Shown: piece by piece, positions 44,201 to 51,318 of the stretch | Position numbering within the stretch: position 1 is the first letter of the stretch | Layout of the letters: every line of letters begins with the position of its first letter | From: RGIG3701 sp031553595 | Lineage (GTDB): Bacteria; Planctomycetota; Planctomycetia; Pirellulales; Thermoguttaceae | Assembly (NCBI GenBank): GCA_031553595.1 | Contig: JAVBLI010000034.1 | Location: 29,333-93,332, forward strand | Direction of reading: 5' to 3' | Length of the DNA stretch: 64,000 nucleotides | The notes under the pieces: model-generated | What the model was told of the DNA's origin: nothing | What the model saw: the letters and a program-made list of their open reading frames with translations, nothing else | Databases searched by the model: none | Made by a program: the position numbers and the translations under genes

Positions 44201-44862
44201 CCATCGGCCTGTATGGCAAATGGGTCAATCCCGAACGCTGCGGATATCACTTCCTCACGGCCAACTACTCCTTCAGCAGCAACGACTCGACACGCGTGTT
44301 CAATCAGGATTCCTGCACCTACATGGGCACTTATTATGCCGACTACGACAGCAACCTGGCCTCCGTGTTCTTCGAAAAAGGTTGGGACTGGTGCGTCGGC
44401 TGTCATTGGACGATCAACCCCTACATGAACGTGCAGTGGGCCCACTACTCGGCGGACGGTTTCCGCGAGTCGGGTGGATTCAGAGACTGTCCGGTCGACG
44501 GCGTGAACCTGTGTGTCAACGACATGTCGTTCGATTCGCTGAGAACCGGCCTGGGAAGCAGATTCGCGTGGCGTGCCATGTTCTGCAATCCCTGCCACGA
44601 CCTGCGGCTGACGGCGAACATCGCGTGGATTCATGACTGGCTCGACTGCGACGCGGCTATCAACTCCATGGTGTGCAGTGCCTCGATGCTGCCCAAATGG
44701 CGGATGTACGGCAACGACGGCGGACGCGACTGGCTCAACTTCGGTCTGGGCATCAATTACACCTTCCGCGATCGCATCACGCTGGGCGCCAACTGGGATC
44801 TGTTTGCCAACCAGTACACGACGGTGAACGGGTTGATGGCGGGTGTCTCGGTCGCCTGGTAA
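41227..44862 (+). CDS. Autotransporter-like surface protein with Cys-rich tether
   Basis: This 1211-residue protein has a long signal peptide (WATMVFLGALLCALPSYVKG). The passenger (about 35-850) consists of irregular repeats with motifs such as FGGGSYTG, FFGGYSLQG and TYFGGGYNLD, suggesting a beta-helix. Residues about 851-892 contain nine cysteines (SCARGMCCDTGCGSSGC). The C-terminal barrel domain (about 913-1211) starts FTLWARAYGFTGDTSYHNGF, has alternating strands and ends LMAGVSVAW, the outer-membrane-type terminal aromatic. Unusually for a barrel, it contains several Cys pairs (WCVGCHW, FCNPCHD). A clear terminator follows. Confidence 0.85.
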   Translation: MNTNLSRKTRKMTWATMVFLGALLCALPSYVKGADVVKRTVDVGPYTNPQQTSGSSIIPKGTQKLEITVNNSVTGTLKGDFGTYDYFKPGTAILKVSGVDLNSLTSFKVGAEYAAPSDAYSVGRYGLLIIDGGGRSTSKPLTWDISGFDSKNAGFGALVQFGGGVINQDSTGESVDLTINGTNTFGSYTMFGGRATNQGGNATVTFNAGNKTLFNQNAEAIFGGGSYTGVGGNAYVKFMAGDVEFQNQNAFFGGYSLQGFNSAGKAYVDFYKDSYTQFRQRVVFGGIGYLNAGYSEVNFYGGKTVFTSDFDTESGYMGVYFSAMAYYEMGGCPDTFGYSSGTTVNFLCSETIFNTMTYFGGGYNLDRNGNGDKDRTWGGKVNVSFLAGEHIFQDTTFLLDADPDRRNGPLWFWEGGTFFGGPGSNVNVYFGGGTTSFIGSDMALRSMYDHDEVSYNKYVYTKALAYSNGYDIFNSTNYADEVQFGGGAFQIGDGIYLDNQYVAVTASNVNELNQRYPSSTNVLMECGRIYFDNVRATFGGRVGNYLRYDSYMAELNNNGTYAGLWAVEDPTAPGGWSGGITYDFFTDYYETNNPLNDYVRNPNLFNDSGVAAKVELTGGAELRVGVNALLIGLAKGTEFKGTGGTLFYDFKIATKDLGIKSGGATQLDVGTLYFDRVSLDGTVVDISLEQIQDLTKGTYKTDIALKGESSINVGGAIGEDNRFYTVEVVKTDRTTAAAVNTDVDVSINNEYSLLVTVKKQIGIYDDAVGNVRVNRRHLNDLIYNHSDEYWQTANAVKEILKKSKNAREEAANFDILGGALYANMAYAQLQRITMLNYLLADQLYAEDAGRFCYGNSCARGMCCDTGCGSSGCGYNCGGYGCGDPNCGGGGVGTGGQVIYDEFGNPYPVYNQIYNGYRAPRFTLWARAYGFTGDTSYHNGFSPYDSNSFGGIFGMQFRVCENGKFGIYYAYGQTEVSSDAPMGWQNIKSNDHTIGLYGKWVNPERCGYHFLTANYSFSSNDSTRVFNQDSCTYMGTYYADYDSNLASVFFEKGWDWCVGCHWTINPYMNVQWAHYSADGFRESGGFRDCPVDGVNLCVNDMSFDSLRTGLGSRFAWRAMFCNPCHDLRLTANIAWIHDWLDCDAAINSMVCSASMLPKWRMYGNDGGRDWLNFGLGINYTFRDRITLGANWDLFANQYTTVNGLMAGVSVAW

Positions 44863-44963
44863 CGCGGAAGAATGCAAGCCGGGTGGCATCGGCGCCCGGC
44901 CGACAACAAAATTATTAATGTGGTGTTAGTAATGCGAAGGATGTAAAAATCCTTAGTCCCTGA

Positions 44964-44998
44964 AAAGCTGGCGGAGTCCTTCTCTGCCAGCTTTTTTT
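44964..44998 (+). terminator. Rho-independent terminator of the autotransporter gene
   Basis: AAAGCTGGC pairs perfectly with GCCAGCTTT across a 13-base loop, followed by seven T. It lies about 100 bases after the stop codon. Confidence 0.85.
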
Positions 44999-45076
44999 GT
45001 TTTGCGACGAATTTTTCCTACTGTCTGCATATCCAAATTTTTTTCCTCTCCCCCTTTTACTCCGCACGAAAATAGA

Positions 45077-45082
45077 TATAAT
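45077..45082 (+). promoter_or_regulatory. Candidate -10 box for pckA
   Basis: TATAAT lies 125 bases before the pckA start. No good -35 hexamer is found 16-18 bases upstream, so the assignment is weak. The 345-base gap otherwise contains the autotransporter terminator and nothing I recognise. Confidence 0.35.
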
Positions 45083-45207
45083 CCAACAGATTTGGAAACT
45101 TTTATAACCGCCGCAGGGGCGTCTCGACATCCCGCCGGGCCGCGATTCAGGTTTCCGTGTTGTAATCGTATGTTTTTATAAACATCAAAATGAAAGGAAT
45201 GTTTATC

Positions 45208-46782
45208 ATGGATCTGTCCCAGTATGGAATCGTTTCTCCGTCCGTAGTCCGTAACCCGGCTCCGTCCCGTCTTTATGAAGATGCGCTGCGTGATGATAAC
45301 GCGCACTTCTCCAGCACGGGCGCCCTGATGACGACGTCGGGAACGAAAACGGGACGCAGCCCTAAGGATAAACGTATCATTGAGCAGGAAGCTACGGTCG
45401 GCGATATCTGGTGGGGTTCCGTCAACATGAAGCAGGACGTGACGTCTTTTCAGCAGAACCGGCGGCGGGCGATCGATTTTTTCAATCACCAGAAGCAGGT
45501 GTACGTGATCGACGCGTATGCCGGCTGGGATCCGAACTACCGCCTGAAGATCCGCGTCATCTGCACGCGTGCGTATCATGCGCTGTTCATGGAGAACATG
45601 CTCATCATGCCCACCGCGGCGGAGCTGGCGGATTTCGGCACGCCGGATTATGTGATTTATAATGCCGGGCAGTTCCCCGCGGACCCGTCCGTCGGCACGC
45701 ACACCTCCTCCACCAGCGTCTGCCTCGACTTCGCGTCGGGCGAGTTCGTCATCCTCGGCACGCAGTATGCCGGCGAGATGAAGAAGGGTGTCTTCACGAT
45801 CATGAATTACCTGATGCCCAAGCAGGGTGTGCTGTCCATGCACTGCTCGGCGAACGAAGGCCCGGCCGGCGACGTTTCGCTGTTTTTCGGCCTCTCCGGC
45901 ACCGGCAAAACCACCCTCTCCACCGAAGCCCACCGCAAGCTCATCGGCGACGACGAGCACTGCTGGACGAACGAGGGCATTTTTAACATCGAGGGCGGCT
46001 GTTACGCCAAATGCATCAACCTTTCGAAGGACAACGAGCCGGAAATTTACGACGCCATCCGTTTCGGCACGGTGCTCGAGAACGTGGTCTACGACCCCGA
46101 AACGTATGTCGTGGATTACGACAACGACGCGATCACGGAGAACACCCGCGCATCTTATCCGCTGACGTTCATCCCGAACACGAAGCTGCCGGCCGTCGGC
46201 GGCCATCCGAAAAACATCATTCTGCTGACGTGCGACGCGTTCGGCGTGCTGCCCCCGGTAAGTCGGCTCACGCCCCAGCAGGCGATGTACCATTTCATCA
46301 GCGGTTACACGGCGAAAGTGGCCGGCACGGAGATGGGCGTGAAAGAGCCCACGCCGAACTTCTCGGCCTGTTACGGATCCGTGTTCCTCGCGTGGCACCC
46401 CACGAAATACGCGGAACTGCTGGCCGAAAAGATGCTCACGCACGGCTCGCACGCGTGGCTGGTGAATACGGGCTGGGCCGGCGGCGGATACGGTGTCGGC
46501 AAGCGGATGTCCATCAAGCACACCCGTGCGGTCATCGACGCGATTCATTCCGGCGAACTGGGCAGTGCCCCCATGGTGACGGACCCCGTTTTCGGATTCC
46601 ACATCCCCACGGCCTGCACCGGCGTGCCCGCCGAAGTGCTCCAGCCGCGCGAGTGCTGGGCGGATAAGGCCGCGTATGACGAAACGGTGAAGAAACTGGC
46701 CCAGGCCTTCAAGAAGAATTTCGCGATTTACGCCGACAAAGCGTCGCCCGACATTCTCTCCGGCGGCCCGTGCGTGGAGTAA
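45208..46782 (+). CDS. pckA: ATP-dependent phosphoenolpyruvate carboxykinase
   Basis: The enzyme converts oxaloacetate and ATP to PEP and CO2 (or the reverse in fermentation). ATG 45208 is chosen because AAAGGA lies about ten bases before it; an ATG at 45190 would put that site inside the gene. The product has 524 residues. Kinase motif 1a is GLSGTGKTTLS (228-238), kinase motif 2 is GDDEHCWTNEGIFNIEGG, and substrate-binding TGRSPKDKR (48-56) is present. The antisense frame of 549 codons over it is a shadow. Confidence 0.96.
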   Translation: MDLSQYGIVSPSVVRNPAPSRLYEDALRDDNAHFSSTGALMTTSGTKTGRSPKDKRIIEQEATVGDIWWGSVNMKQDVTSFQQNRRRAIDFFNHQKQVYVIDAYAGWDPNYRLKIRVICTRAYHALFMENMLIMPTAAELADFGTPDYVIYNAGQFPADPSVGTHTSSTSVCLDFASGEFVILGTQYAGEMKKGVFTIMNYLMPKQGVLSMHCSANEGPAGDVSLFFGLSGTGKTTLSTEAHRKLIGDDEHCWTNEGIFNIEGGCYAKCINLSKDNEPEIYDAIRFGTVLENVVYDPETYVVDYDNDAITENTRASYPLTFIPNTKLPAVGGHPKNIILLTCDAFGVLPPVSRLTPQQAMYHFISGYTAKVAGTEMGVKEPTPNFSACYGSVFLAWHPTKYAELLAEKMLTHGSHAWLVNTGWAGGGYGVGKRMSIKHTRAVIDAIHSGELGSAPMVTDPVFGFHIPTACTGVPAEVLQPRECWADKAAYDETVKKLAQAFKKNFAIYADKASPDILSGGPCVE

Positions 46783-46795
46783 AATTCGTCAGAGC

Positions 46796-46813
46796 CGCAA
46801 TCGTAAGATTGCG
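46796..46813 (+). other. Perfect hairpin with GNRA tetraloop after pckA
   Basis: CGCAATC, loop GTAA, GATTGCG forms a 7-bp stem with a GNRA-type tetraloop 13 bases after the pckA stop. No T run follows, so it may stabilise the mRNA end rather than terminate transcription. Confidence 0.5.
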
Positions 46814-46867
46814 TAAGCGAAGCGGATGGGACATAGGATGTGTGGGGGGTGGAAATCCGTCCCCCGG

Positions 46868-46978
46868 GAACAGCAGCCGGGAATGGAGCGAAGCGAAATG
46901 ACCGGATTTGAGCCGTCGAATGTTTTTCCGGTTCTGATTCGGTCACTTTCCTTTCGCTCCATTTTCGGCTGCTGTTCT
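46868..46978. repeat. 120-bp intergenic palindromic repeat, copy R6
   Basis: GAACAGCAGCCGGGAATGGA on the left and TCCATTTTCGGCTGCTGTTC on the right are inverted with a single base change, with inner ATGACCGG and CGGTCAC. It lies downstream of pckA and about 55 bases upstream of the next promoter. Confidence 0.85.
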
Positions 46979-47032
46979 GCGTTCCATGAACCTTTTCGCC
47001 TTTTCATCCGTTTCAATATTAACGAAATAAAC

Positions 47033-47061
47033 TTGACACCGCCTGCTTTATTTGCTAAAAT
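47033..47061 (+). promoter_or_regulatory. Sigma-70-type promoter for the Cys-rich pair
   Basis: TTGACA (47033-47038) and TAAAAT (47056-47061) are separated by 17 bases. It is followed within 10 bases by GGAGAG, the ribosome site of the gene at 47081, so the leader is very short. Confidence 0.75.
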
Positions 47062-47080
47062 AAAGTCGGAGAGACTTAAA

Positions 47081-47635
47081 ATGCGACGAAAATTCAGAAA
47101 ATCGCGGATTTTGCCCAAGCTCACGAGTTGCCTCGTGCTGGCGATCTTTGTTTTTTGGACTTTCGTTGCCCCGCTGGGCGTCTGTTTTTGCGAGGGCTGT
47201 GCGTGTTCGCATCACATCTCCACGCTCTTCGCGGTCGATGCGGTGAAAAAGCCAGATGAAACGCCCCAGGCGAAAAAGCCTTGCTGCGAGGCGAAAAAAT
47301 CCTGCTGCGGCGAGAAAAAAACTTGTTGCGCAGATGAATCGCCGCCTTCCCAAAACTGCTGTGCGGAAAACCCCGCGACCGGGGAAGATCCCGACGACGA
47401 ATGCAACTGCGGATGCGCCGACGCTTCCCAGCCCGTGCTTGGCGTGATGGCCGCTGAACTGGTTTCCGAAAAAAATAACGCGCACGCTTTCACGTTTTCC
47501 ATCCCGGATGTGCTTCCGTCGCCAGTGGCGGATCTCGACATTTTCCGCTGTGTCGGCGTCTTGAAACGGCCCGGCGCGTGGACGGCTGCGCTACCGGTGC
47601 GCCTCCATCTTTTCCTTGGGGTGATGCTGAATTGA
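47081..47635 (+). CDS. Cys-rich exported or membrane-anchored protein
   Basis: This 184-residue protein starts at ATG 47081 behind GGAGAGACTTAAA. One hydrophobic segment (LTSCLVLAIFVFWTFVAPLG) is followed by C35, C37, C40 and C42 and His44-His45. Four CC pairs (68-69, 75-76, 82-83, 93-94) then sit in a Lys/Glu-rich stretch (CCEAKKSCCGEKKTCC), and CNCGC lies at 108-112. The C-terminal part is ordinary. The arrangement suggests metal-ion binding outside the cytoplasm. It lies 84 bases upstream of the metallothionein-like gene on the same strand, and I recognise no named family. Confidence 0.75.
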   Translation: MRRKFRKSRILPKLTSCLVLAIFVFWTFVAPLGVCFCEGCACSHHISTLFAVDAVKKPDETPQAKKPCCEAKKSCCGEKKTCCADESPPSQNCCAENPATGEDPDDECNCGCADASQPVLGVMAAELVSEKNNAHAFTFSIPDVLPSPVADLDIFRCVGVLKRPGAWTAALPVRLHLFLGVMLN

Positions 47636-47719
47636 TTTCACATGCGGACAATTGCTGTCTCATGTTTTATGTGAAATTTTATAAATTCAATCCATCGGAT
47701 GACTGAAAAGGAGAAAGTT

Positions 47720-48118
47720 ATGTTTACGAAAAGTGTTAAATTTTCCGCGATGAGCGTGGTGTCCGTGTGCCTGGTGATGCTGGTTTTCACGGCGACCGCC
47801 AAAGCCGACGAGGCGAAAAAGCAGTGTCCGTGCGGCGACGACTGCAAATGCTGCGCGGCCTGCTGTGGCGAAGGCGAGTGCAAGTGCGGCGACGACTGCA
47901 AATGCTGCGACAAGTGCCAGTGCAAGAAGGCCAAGTGCTGCGACAAAAAATGCAAGTGCGGCGATGACTGCAAATGCTGCGCGGCCTGTAAAGGCGAAGG
48001 CGGCGAGTGCACCTGCGGCAAAGACTGCAAGTGCTGCAAAAACTGCCCGTGCAAAAAAGCCGACGGTGCTGGCAAAAAAGGTCATGGCCACCATCACGGC
48101 AAAAAAGCCGAAAAATAA
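47720..48118 (+). CDS. Exported metallothionein-like protein with four 13-residue Cys repeats
   Basis: This 132-residue protein starts at ATG 47720 behind AAAAGGAG. A signal peptide (SVVSVCLVMLVFTATAKAD) is followed by 29 cysteines in about 76 residues. Four tandem-like units of pattern C-x-C-G-x-D-C-K-C-C-x-x-C start at C36, C54, C78 and C97, with short Cys-containing linkers. The tail is GHGHHHGKK. Bacterial metallothioneins are usually cytosolic, short and lack this repeat, so this appears to be an exported metal or sulfur-ligand buffer. Function is inferred from composition only. A strong terminator follows. Confidence 0.8.
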   Translation: MFTKSVKFSAMSVVSVCLVMLVFTATAKADEAKKQCPCGDDCKCCAACCGEGECKCGDDCKCCDKCQCKKAKCCDKKCKCGDDCKCCAACKGEGGECTCGKDCKCCKNCPCKKADGAGKKGHGHHHGKKAEK

Positions 48119-48159
48119 GGCAAAAACGCCTGTTTTCGGATAATGTAATGTGAGAGTAC

Positions 48160-48200
48160 GCCGCCGGTTTGCGTTTCGTGCGTGGCCGGCGGCTTTTTTT
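48160..48200 (+). terminator. Rho-independent terminator after the metallothionein-like gene
   Basis: GCCGCCGG pairs perfectly with CCGGCGGC across an 18-base loop, followed by seven T. Confidence 0.9.
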
Positions 48201-48217
48201 ATACGGGGTGAACACGC

Positions 48218-48715
48218 ATGAACGAGTCGGCGAAAAATCTTCCCACCGCGCAGGAAATCCACGAGTTTTACATGCAAGAGGCGCTCATGGAAGCGGAGCA
48301 GGCGTACCGTGAGGACGAGGTGCCCGTGGGGGCGGTGATCGTGCACCGTGGGCGCGTGGTAGCCCGTGCCCACAACCAGCGTGAGCAGCTCAAAGACCCG
48401 ACGGCCCACGCTGAGATGCTGGCGATTACGCAGGCCGCGGCGGCGGTGGAAAGCTGGCGGCTGGAGGACTGCGTGCTTTACGTGACGCTCGAGCCGTGCC
48501 CGATGTGCGCCGGGGCGATTCTCCAGGCCCGCATTCCCATGGTGGTTTACGGTGCGACGGACGCGAAAGCCGGGGCCGTCGACACGCTTTACCAACTCCT
48601 TACCGACGCCCGTCTCAATCACCGCGCGCAAACCGTTTCCGGCATTCATAAAGATCAGTGCGCCGCCATTCTCTCCCGCTTCTTCGCCGACAAACGCCGC
48701 ATGGGGAAGAAATAA
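48218..48715 (+). CDS. tadA: tRNA-specific adenosine deaminase
   Basis: TadA converts A34 to inosine in tRNA-Arg(ACG). It has 165 residues. Zinc-site residues are in TAHAEMLAI (H64, E66) and EPCPMCAGA (C94, C97). GGGGTGA precedes ATG 48218. The start is close behind the terminator, so its promoter must overlap that region or lie upstream. Confidence 0.95.
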   Translation: MNESAKNLPTAQEIHEFYMQEALMEAEQAYREDEVPVGAVIVHRGRVVARAHNQREQLKDPTAHAEMLAITQAAAAVESWRLEDCVLYVTLEPCPMCAGAILQARIPMVVYGATDAKAGAVDTLYQLLTDARLNHRAQTVSGIHKDQCAAILSRFFADKRRMGKK

Positions 48716-48728
48716 ACGCGAGTCTCCA

Positions 48729-49871
48729 TTATTTCCTTGCGGCGGCAACGCAGATTTCCTGGTGGCTGGTGTGAAGCTGTCGGGCGCGGACGAAATTGAA
48801 GTTCCAGCCGTGGATGCGTTCCAGATACTCATCTACGTTCAAGCCCATTTCCCAGTCCGTGAATTTCAGCGTGAGAATCATACCCCGGATGTGGATTTCC
48901 GGGTGCGTCACCAGCGATTCGACCACCTCCAGCGCGTAATTCGGCGGCACGTTCATGTCACATGTCAGCCACCGGACTTTACGGAATTCGGATCGGCGGA
49001 TGAACGCGATTTTCGAGCGGAGGTGGCGGAAGTTTTCGTCGGCCAGCACGTCCGGGTGCATTTCCGCAGGGTCCACGCCGAGGACTTTACAGCCGCGGGC
49101 CAACAGCGCTTGCGTCGCGCCGCCGGGAGCGCTGCCGATTTCGCAGACGGTGTCTCCCTCTTTAATCGGGAAGCCCGACCACCGCAGGGCCTCCTCCATT
49201 TTTAGCCACGCACGTGAAACCACATGCTCCGGCACGCTGAGATTCAGCATCCCGCCAGGGAGCGTGGATGCGAAGGATTTTACTCGGTGGAAGCCGATGA
49301 GCCATTCCTGCTGCGTGGGTTTATCACGCTCTTCCCCGCCGCGCCGGCTGCGAAACTCAGCCGTTACCTCCGGTGGCTCCGGGTGCACCAGCACGCAGTC
49401 CAGCACGGTCTCGCCGCGCACCGCCGGAGAGTCCTGCCCGTACTCGCGCAGTGTTTCCGGCGTGGGGCACACACGGCACAACTCCCGGCACACCGCTTCC
49501 GCCTGGGCCGTCAACTGCGGCTCAAATTTAAAGTCGCCGATCTTAAACAGGTCGCGCGGAAACGCATGCACGCGATGAATCTCCCGCCCGTTTTCCTCCC
49601 CCGGCACATCTTTCGCCAGCTCCCACGCTTGGCTCGCCATTTCCGCCGGGTTCTCACCCCGCACCGTGCCCAGCGAAAAGCCCCAGCTCCGCGCGAACAC
49701 GCTCTGCACGCCGAAACGCTCCGCCTTCCGCAATTCACTTTCCGTGAGCTTAAACGTCAAGAGTCCTGGGCGCGAAAACGCCAGCCGGGATTCCGGAAAT
49801 TGCCGCGCGACTTCCGCCTTCACATTCTGTTCCGCGCCGATCTGACAGGTGATGAAAATAAACGGCTTCAT
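48729..49871 (-). CDS. RlmM-like SAM-dependent 2'-O-methyltransferase
   Basis: This 380-residue protein resembles the rRNA 2'-O-methyltransferases of the RlmM/FtsJ group. The N-terminal part (about 1-130) may be a THUMP-like RNA-binding region. The SAM site is CEIGSAPGGATQALLARG, followed by WLTCDMNVPP (acidic residue of the K-D-K-E set) and MILTLKFTDWEMGL (Lys). No E. coli-type name is certain. The stop is 13 bases from the convergent tadA end. Confidence 0.8.
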   Translation of the reverse strand: MKPFIFITCQIGAEQNVKAEVARQFPESRLAFSRPGLLTFKLTESELRKAERFGVQSVFARSWGFSLGTVRGENPAEMASQAWELAKDVPGEENGREIHRVHAFPRDLFKIGDFKFEPQLTAQAEAVCRELCRVCPTPETLREYGQDSPAVRGETVLDCVLVHPEPPEVTAEFRSRRGGEERDKPTQQEWLIGFHRVKSFASTLPGGMLNLSVPEHVVSRAWLKMEEALRWSGFPIKEGDTVCEIGSAPGGATQALLARGCKVLGVDPAEMHPDVLADENFRHLRSKIAFIRRSEFRKVRWLTCDMNVPPNYALEVVESLVTHPEIHIRGMILTLKFTDWEMGLNVDEYLERIHGWNFNFVRARQLHTSHQEICVAAARK

Positions 49872-49924
49872 AACGATTTACTCACATAACGGGTTAAAAC
49901 TTCCAGCGTTTTCCGGGATGGTGA

Positions 49925-50042
49925 CAGGCTGCAAGCGGTAAGCCATAAGCTTCAAGCTTTCGATTTCCGCCACCAGCTCTCCCGGTAAAACAGGGCATGA
50001 GTCACGCTGGATAAGCTTAAAGCTTTTAGCTCACAGTTTGCG
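49925..50042. repeat. Inverted repeat family D, copy D2
   Basis: The left arm (GCAAGCGGTAAGCCATAAGC, then TTCAAGCTTTCGATTTCC) and right arm (ATAAGCTTAAAGCTTTTAGC) match the arms of D1 at 15690-15838 in reverse orientation. It fills most of the 173-base gap between the HAD gene stop and the methyltransferase start. Confidence 0.85.
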
Positions 50043-50044
50043 GC

Positions 50045-50905
50045 TCATTTTACCCACGGCGGCGTGACGGGCAGGTACGTATTAAACTCATCCAGCAGGG
50101 CCTGCTCATACGCACCCGCGAAGGTCCCGCTAAAGAAGCGGTCCAGCCCTTCCTTATAAAACCGCTCCCAACTCGCCTCTTCCGCGCCGGGATTAATCGG
50201 AAAATACAGCGCGTGATTCGGATACGCCGCTTTATAATCGCCGGGGGCGTCCCCGATCATCAGCGCGTGATGCGGGGGGTATTTCGCGGAATTTTCCATC
50301 ACTTCCTTCTTCGTGCCGAACTCCTGACCGCAAATTTCGATCACGTATTTTCGCAGGTCATGCTCCTCCCACTCCCGGTTCAGGGCGTCATTCGGCGTCT
50401 GCGAAACGCACAGCACATCCGCCTTCCCCTGCATTTTCTCCAGCGACTGCCGCACGTACGGGAAGGGCGGGATGCCGAACACCATTTCCTCGATCCGCTC
50501 ATTAATGCGCTCGCTCCATTTCAGGGCCTGCACAAGCGCCGGGTCCTGGGTGCGCTGGACTTCCGCGATTAACGCCGGATTTCCCAGTTTTTTCTCGGTG
50601 TGAATCCATTTTCGCAGCGCTTCCGGCATCTCCACCTTCACGCCCCGCGCCGCGCATTCCGGACGGGCCGCCAGAAGGTCCAGCGCCTCTTCCAGCGCCA
50701 GAAACCGGTTAATTCCTCGGCTCTGCGAGTAAAGATTCACGAATTCCCACGTCTCGCGGGCATACTTGCTGACGCCCTGGAGACCGTAATAAAAAATCGT
50801 GCACGGCGCGAAGCACTCTTTCTGCTTAATTTCCATGGTGTCAAAAATGCAGCCGTCCGAGTCGATTCCGATGAAAAATGCATGCTGGGGTTTTAAATCG
50901 TACAT
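50045..50905 (-). CDS. HAD-superfamily hydrolase
   Basis: This 286-residue protein starts at ATG 50905 (MYDLKPQHAFFIGIDSDGCI); the ribosome site is weak. Nucleophile and acid are D15 and D17 in IDSDGCIFDT. LCVSQTPNDA and ALMIGDAPGDYKAA supply motifs II and IV. A helical cap lies between about 40 and 190. The substrate is unknown; phosphatase or phosphonatase-type chemistry is likely. The minus-strand leader contains a 7-bp hairpin at 50948-50971. Confidence 0.85.
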   Translation of the reverse strand: MYDLKPQHAFFIGIDSDGCIFDTMEIKQKECFAPCTIFYYGLQGVSKYARETWEFVNLYSQSRGINRFLALEEALDLLAARPECAARGVKVEMPEALRKWIHTEKKLGNPALIAEVQRTQDPALVQALKWSERINERIEEMVFGIPPFPYVRQSLEKMQGKADVLCVSQTPNDALNREWEEHDLRKYVIEICGQEFGTKKEVMENSAKYPPHHALMIGDAPGDYKAAYPNHALYFPINPGAEEASWERFYKEGLDRFFSGTFAGAYEQALLDEFNTYLPVTPPWVK

Positions 50906-51318
50906 GGTTTTTTGCGTGGGGGAAAATGGGTTAATGGCGGTGAGGCAGCCCGCCACCGGCGAAGGGCGGGCGGAGAATAAACACTGTATTTTAGCAGCTA
51001 AACCCGCAAAATAAAAGGGGGATGCGGCCGATGCGGTTATTCGATTTTCCGGAGGTTTACCCACCTGGCTGCCATGTTATACCCCGTTCGATCCGATGAT
51101 GAAGTGAAACAGATGTGTGCGATTATTCAGGAAAACTAATATTTGTATTATTTTTGGAAAAATTAACGAATATGCATTTTTTCAAAGTTTTATGTATTAT
51201 GTACTAATATTACAAATAGAAAGCGGGAATCGATCTCCGTTGAGGGATGTGAAAATCGCTGTGAAGCCCACAGACTTCTTGAAGTGCGTGGTTTACCATT
51301 ACAAAAATGTAAGGTGTA
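50906..51318. other. Divergent spacer with two hairpins
   Basis: This 413-base divergent gap contains GCCCGCC/GGCGGGC (50948-50971) in the leader of the HAD gene. A second hairpin at 51268-51291 (CCAC, ACTTC, loop TT, GAAGT, GTGG) lies 28 bases before the autotransporter-like start. Sequence between 51110 and 51215 is AT-rich. A 72-codon frame at 51117 has no ribosome site and is not called. Confidence 0.5.

Noticed and set aside
47820..48060. Direct repeats in the metallothionein-like gene, considered as a CRISPR array or tandem DNA repeat
   Set aside because: The repeated units are coding (C-x-C-G-x-D-C-K-C-C), spacing is uneven and there are no spacers of constant length.
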